A stretch of 64,000 nucleotides of DNA from Arsukibacterium tuosuense (GTDB lineage Bacteria; Pseudomonadota; Gammaproteobacteria; Enterobacterales; Alteromonadaceae): assembly GCF_900215315.1 (NCBI RefSeq), contig NZ_OBEB01000007.1:186001-250000 (forward strand), in the 5' to 3' direction. The notes under the pieces are model-generated. The model was not told the DNA's origin. It ran no database searches and saw only the letters and a list, made by a program, of their open reading frames with translations. This document shows positions 59,632-64,000 of the stretch, piece after piece. Each line of letters starts with the position of its first letter. The stretch's first letter is position 1. The translations under genes and the position numbers were made by a program.

Positions 59632-60651
59632 ATGATGGTGATTCGCCCAATCCGAGCGGATGATTACCCGGCGCTCTATCAGATGGCAGTGGAGTCGGGG
59701 CATGGTTTTACCTCGCTCCCGGTGAACGATGAGCTGCTGATGCGCAAGATCAGCCGTTCTGAGCAGTCGTTACAGAAGGCTGTCAGCAGCCCGGGTGACG
59801 AAGGTTATTTATTTGTGCTGGAAGACACCAGCAACGGTGACGTTTGTGGTACCAGCGCGTTGGAAGCCGCAGTAGGCCTGGATGATGCCTTTTATCACTA
59901 TCATTTGGGTAAAGTAGTCCATAGTTCACGCTCACTTGGTGTTTACAAGACAGTGGATATTCTGACCCTGTGTAATGATTACACCGGGGTCAGTGAGCTG
60001 TGTACGTTATTTTTACGTGAGAACCGTCGTGAAAAAAACAACGGCCGCTTGTTATCAAAAGCCCGTTTTCTGTTTATGGCTGAATTTGCCGAGCGCTTCG
60101 CTGACAGGGTTATCGCCGAAATGCGTGGTGTATCAGACCAGAACGGTCATTCGCCGTTCTGGCGCTGGCTGCAGGAACACTTTTTCTCTGTCGACTTCCC
60201 GACTGCTGACTATCTGACCGGTATAGGCCAGAAAGTCTTCATTGCTGAGCTGATGCCAAAATACCCGATTTACGTCAGCTTGCTCAGCAAAGAAGCGCAG
60301 CAGGTTATTGGTAAAGTGCACGAAAAAACCCGGCCAGCAATAGCGTTACTGCAGTCGGAAGGTTTTTCTAACCGCGGCTATGTCGATATTTTTGACGCCG
60401 GGCCAACCGTTGAGGCAAGGGTGGAGCATATCCGCTCAATTCGGTATAGTCGCAAACTACAGGTGCAGATTGGTACGCCGGGACCAGATAGTCAGCCCTA
60501 TCTAATCTGTAACACAACTATCGAAAATTTCCGTGCCACCTGGCTACCGCTGACTGTGACAGAGCAGAGCGACCAGGTTGTACTGCCGCAGGCCTGCGCC
60601 GATGCTTTGGGAGTAAAAGCCGGTGATCAGGTCCGATTAACCAGAATTTAA
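59632..60651 (+). CDS. astA: arginine N-succinyltransferase
   Basis: First step of the AST pathway, transfer of succinyl from succinyl-CoA to arginine. The 339-residue protein begins with MMVIRPIRADDYPALY and carries a GNAT-type N-terminal half; ESGHGFTSLPVN and the FLREN-RR segments match AstA. It precedes astD by 13 bp, so both are surely cotranscribed. In E. coli the order is astCADBE. Confidence 0.95.
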   Translation: MMVIRPIRADDYPALYQMAVESGHGFTSLPVNDELLMRKISRSEQSLQKAVSSPGDEGYLFVLEDTSNGDVCGTSALEAAVGLDDAFYHYHLGKVVHSSRSLGVYKTVDILTLCNDYTGVSELCTLFLRENRREKNNGRLLSKARFLFMAEFAERFADRVIAEMRGVSDQNGHSPFWRWLQEHFFSVDFPTADYLTGIGQKVFIAELMPKYPIYVSLLSKEAQQVIGKVHEKTRPAIALLQSEGFSNRGYVDIFDAGPTVEARVEHIRSIRYSRKLQVQIGTPGPDSQPYLICNTTIENFRATWLPLTVTEQSDQVVLPQACADALGVKAGDQVRLTRI

Positions 60652-60664
60652 GCAGGGGTAAGAC

Positions 60665-62134
60665 ATGAGCCACGCAGCGCAATTTATTAATGGCCAATGG
60701 CTGGCAGGAGAGGGCAAGCCATTTACATCGCTGGACCCGGCCAAAAACCAGCAGGTCTGGCAGGGTGAGGCCGCCAGTGCTGAACAGGTAGAGGCAGCCA
60801 TTAATGCTGCCCGCGCCGCCCAATATGGCTGGGGCGATTTAAGTTTCGAGGGCAGAGTAGAAGTCGTAAAGCGGTTTGCTGAGCAACTGGCCGCCAATAA
60901 AGAAGAATTAGCGCTTTGTATTGCCCGGGATACCGGTAAAGCGCTGTGGGAGAGCCGCACTGAAGTAGCGGCTATGATAGGCAAAGTTGATATCTCGGTG
61001 CGGGCTTACGAAGAGCGTACCGGTACGAAAGAGAACCCGATGCCGCAGGGCCGGGCTTTTGTCAGGCATAAACCCCATGGTGTAGTAGCGGTATTTGGTC
61101 CGTACAATTTCCCCGGGCATCTACCTAACGGTCATATAGTCCCTGCTTTATTGGCGGGTAATACCGTGGTGTTCAAGCCCTCTGAGTTAACGCCAATGGT
61201 AGCCGAGCACACGGTTAAACTATGGGAAAAAGCGGGCTTGCCGGCAGGCGTGCTCAATCTGTTGCAAGGTGAGGTAGATACCGGCAAAGCGATAGCCAGC
61301 CATGATGGTATCGATGGTTTATTTTTCACCGGCAGTTCGCGCACCGGCCACTATTTGCACCAGCAATTTGCCGGTCGGCCAGAGAAAATCCTGGCACTGG
61401 AAATGGGTGGCAACAACCCACTGATCGTGCAGGATGTCAGCAACGTTGACGCCGTGGTGCATGATATCGTGCAGTCGGCCTTTATTTCAGCCGGTCAGCG
61501 TTGTACCTGCGCCCGCAAGCTGTTTTTGCCGGCTAATGCTCAGGGCGATGCTATTCTGGCCCGCTTAATTGAAGTGACCCGTAGTATTAAAACCGGCTTG
61601 TATGATGCTGATCCGCAGCCCTTTATCGGCGCGATGATTTCAGTAGCCGCAGCAAAGGGTATGCGGGCTGCCCAGCAGCAATTAGTTGAGTTAGGCGGTG
61701 AAATTTTGGTTGAACTGCAACATTTGCAAAGCGATACTGCGCTGGTGTCGCCGGGTATTATCGAATGCAGCAACGTCAAGAACTTCCCGGATGAAGAGCA
61801 TTTCGGTCCGCTATTAAAAGTATTCCGCTTTAACGATTTTGATGCGGCTATTGATGCGGCTAACAACACCAGCTTTGGCTTGTCGGCAGGTTTACTCAGC
61901 GACAGTCAGGAGCTTTATCAGCATTTTTACCGGCGGATCAGAGCGGGTATTGTTAACTGGAACCGGCCGATAACCGGCGCCAGCTCCGCAGCGCCATTTG
62001 GTGGTATTGGTGGTAGTGGTAATCACCGGGCCAGCGCTTATTACGCCGCCGATTACTGCGCCTATCCGGTTGCATCGGTAGAGCTAGATCAAGTGTCAAT
62101 GCCTGAGCAACTGTCTCCGGGGCTAACTTTTTAA
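60665..62134 (+). CDS. astD: N-succinylglutamate 5-semialdehyde dehydrogenase
   Basis: Fourth AST enzyme, NAD-dependent oxidation of succinylglutamate semialdehyde. The 489-residue aldehyde dehydrogenase has the catalytic Cys in [12 protein letters not shown] (about 283), the Glu in LEMGGNNP (about 248), and [14 protein letters not shown]. It follows astA by 13 bp and is terminated 7 bp after the stop. astB and astE are not in this window. Confidence 0.96.
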   Translation: MSHAAQFINGQWLAGEGKPFTSLDPAKNQQVWQGEAASAEQVEAAINAARAAQYGWGDLSFEGRVEVVKRFAEQLAANKEELALCIARDTGKALWESRTEVAAMIGKVDISVRAYEERTGTKENPMPQGRAFVRHKPHGVVAVFGPYNFPGHLPNGHIVPALLAGNTVVFKPSELTPMVAEHTVKLWEKAGLPAGVLNLLQGEVDTGKAIASHDGIDGLFFTGSSRTGHYLHQQFAGRPEKILALEMGGNNPLIVQDVSNVDAVVHDIVQSAFISAGQRCTCARKLFLPANAQGDAILARLIEVTRSIKTGLYDADPQPFIGAMISVAAAKGMRAAQQQLVELGGEILVELQHLQSDTALVSPGIIECSNVKNFPDEEHFGPLLKVFRFNDFDAAIDAANNTSFGLSAGLLSDSQELYQHFYRRIRAGIVNWNRPITGASSAAPFGGIGGSGNHRASAYYAADYCAYPVASVELDQVSMPEQLSPGLTF

Positions 62135-62140
62135 CTGGTA

Positions 62141-62170
62141 AAATCGGGGCTGCGGCCCCGATTTGTTTTC
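62141..62170 (+). terminator. rho-independent terminator after astD
   Basis: A 10-bp perfect stem (AAATCGGGGC with GCCCCGATTT, four-base loop) followed by GTTTTC, starting 7 bp after the astD stop. It ends the astCAD transcript. Confidence 0.92.
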
Positions 62171-62223
62171 TTGCCGACATTTTGCTTAAATTGCGCTATT
62201 GTAATGTTTTTTAACGCCAAGCA

Positions 62224-62592
62224 ATGCAGGTACCCTTCCACATGGTGACTGATCAACCCGGCTATGAACATCTTATTCAGTTTTTAACTGAACATCTTTC
62301 CCTGTTTACTGAGGACGGCACGGCACTGCCCGAAGGTAAGAGCGTCGGGGAGATTCTGGAAGAACGCGTTGCCGAACAAATTATCACCCTCTGTACTCAG
62401 CATACTGAGCTGGAAATGAACCATCGCAGCATGATAATTCGTGAAGTTGATGGCATTATGTATGATTTTCAGGAAGTGCTGAGCAGTGTGCTGGAAAAAA
62501 AAGCAACTGCCGAGCAGGCAGAGCTGATTAATGAAATTGCATTGTTAATCAAAAACCTGTTTGACAGCGCCATTGCCAGGCTAATGGATTAG
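62224..62592 (+). CDS. small conserved protein, possibly DUF3802
   Basis: A 122-residue acidic, mostly helical cytoplasmic protein: GYEHLIQFLTEHLSLF near the start, VGEILEERVAEQI in the middle and LIKNLFDSAIARL near the end. The pattern and location resemble the DUF3802 family of Shewanella and relatives, whose function is unknown; this assignment is from memory and moderate. The ORF starts with ATG at 62224; the ATG at 62242 (MVTDQPGYEHL) could be the true start and would agree better with the family length. Confidence 0.75.
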   Translation: MQVPFHMVTDQPGYEHLIQFLTEHLSLFTEDGTALPEGKSVGEILEERVAEQIITLCTQHTELEMNHRSMIIREVDGIMYDFQEVLSSVLEKKATAEQAELINEIALLIKNLFDSAIARLMD

Positions 62593-62676
62593 CATTGCTC
62601 GCACTGGATTAATGCTGGCTACCCGCCCTATATTTCCGTAGAATATCCAGCCTAAAATTTCATGCCGGGACCGGAT

Positions 62677-63105
62677 ATGCAAGCAAAAGTCAGTTGGGTT
62701 GATAACCTGAGTTTTATTGGTCGCTCCGCCAGCGGTCATGCCGTGGTGTTTGATGCGAACAGTGCAGACAGCGCAGCGCCAAGCCCGATGGAGATGGTGC
62801 TGATGTCGGCTGGAGCTTGTTCATCAGTAGATGTGGTCAGTATTTTACAAAAAGCTCGCCAGCAGGTGCAGGGTTGTGAAGTCGAACTGACAGCTGAGCG
62901 GGCTGACAGCGTGCCCAGGGTGTTTACCAAAATTCACCTGCATTTTGTGGTGTCGGGCCATGATCTCAGCGAAAAACAAGTGGCACGGGCAGTCGATTTA
63001 TCAGCGGATAAATATTGCTCGGTGTCTATTATGCTGGCCAGCAGCGTTGCTGTAAGCCATTCCTATAGTGTTAACAATGCAAACCAGGCTAATACGTCTG
63101 AGTAA
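62677..63105 (+). CDS. OsmC/YhfA family protein
   Basis: From the ATG at 62677 it has 142 residues and aligns with E. coli YhfA along its length (MQAKVSWVDNLSFIG, SPMEMVLMSAGACSSVDVVSIL, DLSADKYCSVSIML). OsmC proteins reduce organic peroxides using two cysteines; here the pair would be in SAGACSS and KYCSV, both present. An upstream ATG at 62662 would add five residues. In E. coli yhfA is next to crp; crp is absent here and the gene lies 48 bp upstream of speD. Confidence 0.92.
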   Translation: MQAKVSWVDNLSFIGRSASGHAVVFDANSADSAAPSPMEMVLMSAGACSSVDVVSILQKARQQVQGCEVELTAERADSVPRVFTKIHLHFVVSGHDLSEKQVARAVDLSADKYCSVSIMLASSVAVSHSYSVNNANQANTSE

Positions 63106-63153
63106 TTGCCCAGCTAAACAATACAGCGCTTGCTGTAGTGGAGAACGCAGAAA

Positions 63154-63960
63154 TTGGTAAAGCCTTTTGAAAAACTGAAACTGCATGGGTTTAACAACCT
63201 GACCAAAAGTTTAAGCTTTAGCTTATACGATATTTGTTATGCCAAGACTGAGCAGCACCGGCAGGAATATATCGAATATATTGACGAGCAATATAATGCT
63301 GATCGGTTAACCGATATCTTAACTGAAGTAGTAGATATTATCGGTGCCAATGTGTTGAACATTGCCCGCCAGGATTACGATCCGCAAGGTGCCAGCGTAA
63401 CGATTCTGGTAAGCGAGGAACCGGTGCTGGTCAATCCTGACAATTCAGAGAATCCGGGGCCGTTGCCAGAAGCAGTAGTCGCGCATCTGGATAAAAGCCA
63501 TATCTGTGTTCACACCTATCCGGAAGTGCATCCGCATGACGGCATCTGTACGTTCAGGGCCGATATTGAAGTGTCAACCTGTGGCATTATTTCGCCGTTA
63601 AAAGCGCTGAACTTTTTAATCCACAGTTTTGAATCAGACGTGGTAACTATTGACTACCGGGTCCGCGGTTTTACCCGCGATATCAGCGGTACCAAGCATT
63701 ATATTGATCATCCAATCAGTTCTATTCAGAACTTTATGGATGTTGATACCAAGCAGGCTTTCCAGATGATTGATGTTAATGTCTATCAGGAGAACCTGTT
63801 TCACACCAAGATGATGTTAAAAGAGGCTGATCTGAACAACTATCTGTTTGGCATGGGTACCGATAGCATGACAGCAGATGAGCAGAAGGCGATCAGTAAA
63901 AAGGTGTTTAAGGAAATCCGGGAAATTTTCTACGGTCGTAATTTACCTGAGATGAAGTAA
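63154..63960 (+). CDS. speD: S-adenosylmethionine decarboxylase proenzyme
   Basis: Provides decarboxylated AdoMet for spermidine synthesis. The 268-residue protein aligns with E. coli SpeD (264). The chain self-cleaves before Ser115 in [13 protein letters not shown] to form the pyruvoyl cofactor. The only reasonable start is a TTG at 63154, with GGAG about ten bases upstream; no ATG or GTG exists before the conserved [14 protein letters not shown] rare start codon may keep expression low. The stop is 40 bp from the window end. speE is not seen. Confidence 0.95.
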   Translation: MVKPFEKLKLHGFNNLTKSLSFSLYDICYAKTEQHRQEYIEYIDEQYNADRLTDILTEVVDIIGANVLNIARQDYDPQGASVTILVSEEPVLVNPDNSENPGPLPEAVVAHLDKSHICVHTYPEVHPHDGICTFRADIEVSTCGIISPLKALNFLIHSFESDVVTIDYRVRGFTRDISGTKHYIDHPISSIQNFMDVDTKQAFQMIDVNVYQENLFHTKMMLKEADLNNYLFGMGTDSMTADEQKAISKKVFKEIREIFYGRNLPEMK

Positions 63961-64000
63961 CCGCAAAATTCAGGATGACAATGGCGGCGCCAGCTGGCGG

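Overview
This window reads as core chromosome of a free-living gammaproteobacterium of the Alteromonadales/Chromatiales type. The protein sequences and gene order suggest a Rheinheimera- or Arsukibacterium-like genome, but that placement is inference from synteny and protein similarity, not a database result. Almost every long ORF is a recognisable gene, intergenic gaps are short, and I see no transposase, integrase, phage gene, CRISPR array, rRNA or tRNA.

Layout, left to right. (1) 1-14.4 kb: a truncated chemoreceptor; histidine utilisation (hutC-hutU-hutH leftward, hutI rightward from a shared HutC-type operator, hutG further right and inverted); two GGDEF-EAL proteins; rraA; a second chemoreceptor with a duplicated helical sensor. 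(2) 14.4-20 kb: rpmE / priA-ftsN-hslV-hslU-DUF971, an arrangement close to that of E. coli. (3) 20-26.5 kb: malic enzyme, a C-terminally truncated GlgC-like protein, an SDR, a membrane protein, and a divergent DesK/NarL-like two-component system. (4) 26.5-34.7 kb: metJ / metB-metL-metF with MetJ boxes over a strong promoter, then a large membrane diguanylate cyclase with a propeller sensor. (5) 34.8-40.2 kb: argCBFGH behind two correctly spaced ARG boxes. (6) 40.3-55.4 kb: mrcA / pilMNOPQ-aroK-aroB-damX-dam-(three leftward genes)-rpe-trpS, the classical order except for the insertion and the absence of gph. (7) 55.4-64 kb: a periplasmic binding protein, pabA, an HDOD protein, the arginine succinyltransferase genes astC/argD-astA-astD, a small conserved protein, an OsmC/YhfA protein and speD.

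Together the genes cover histidine and arginine breakdown, arginine, methionine and aromatic/folate synthesis, envelope growth (PBP1A, FtsN, DamX), type IV pilus assembly, Dam methylation, and c-di-GMP and chemotaxis signalling. I did not find a convincing undescribed system. The best second-look items are the orphan truncated GlgC, the inserted genes and an unassigned rightward terminator downstream of dam, the 18-bp repeat in damX, and the c-di-GMP phosphodiesterase-like gene lodged in the hut locus.
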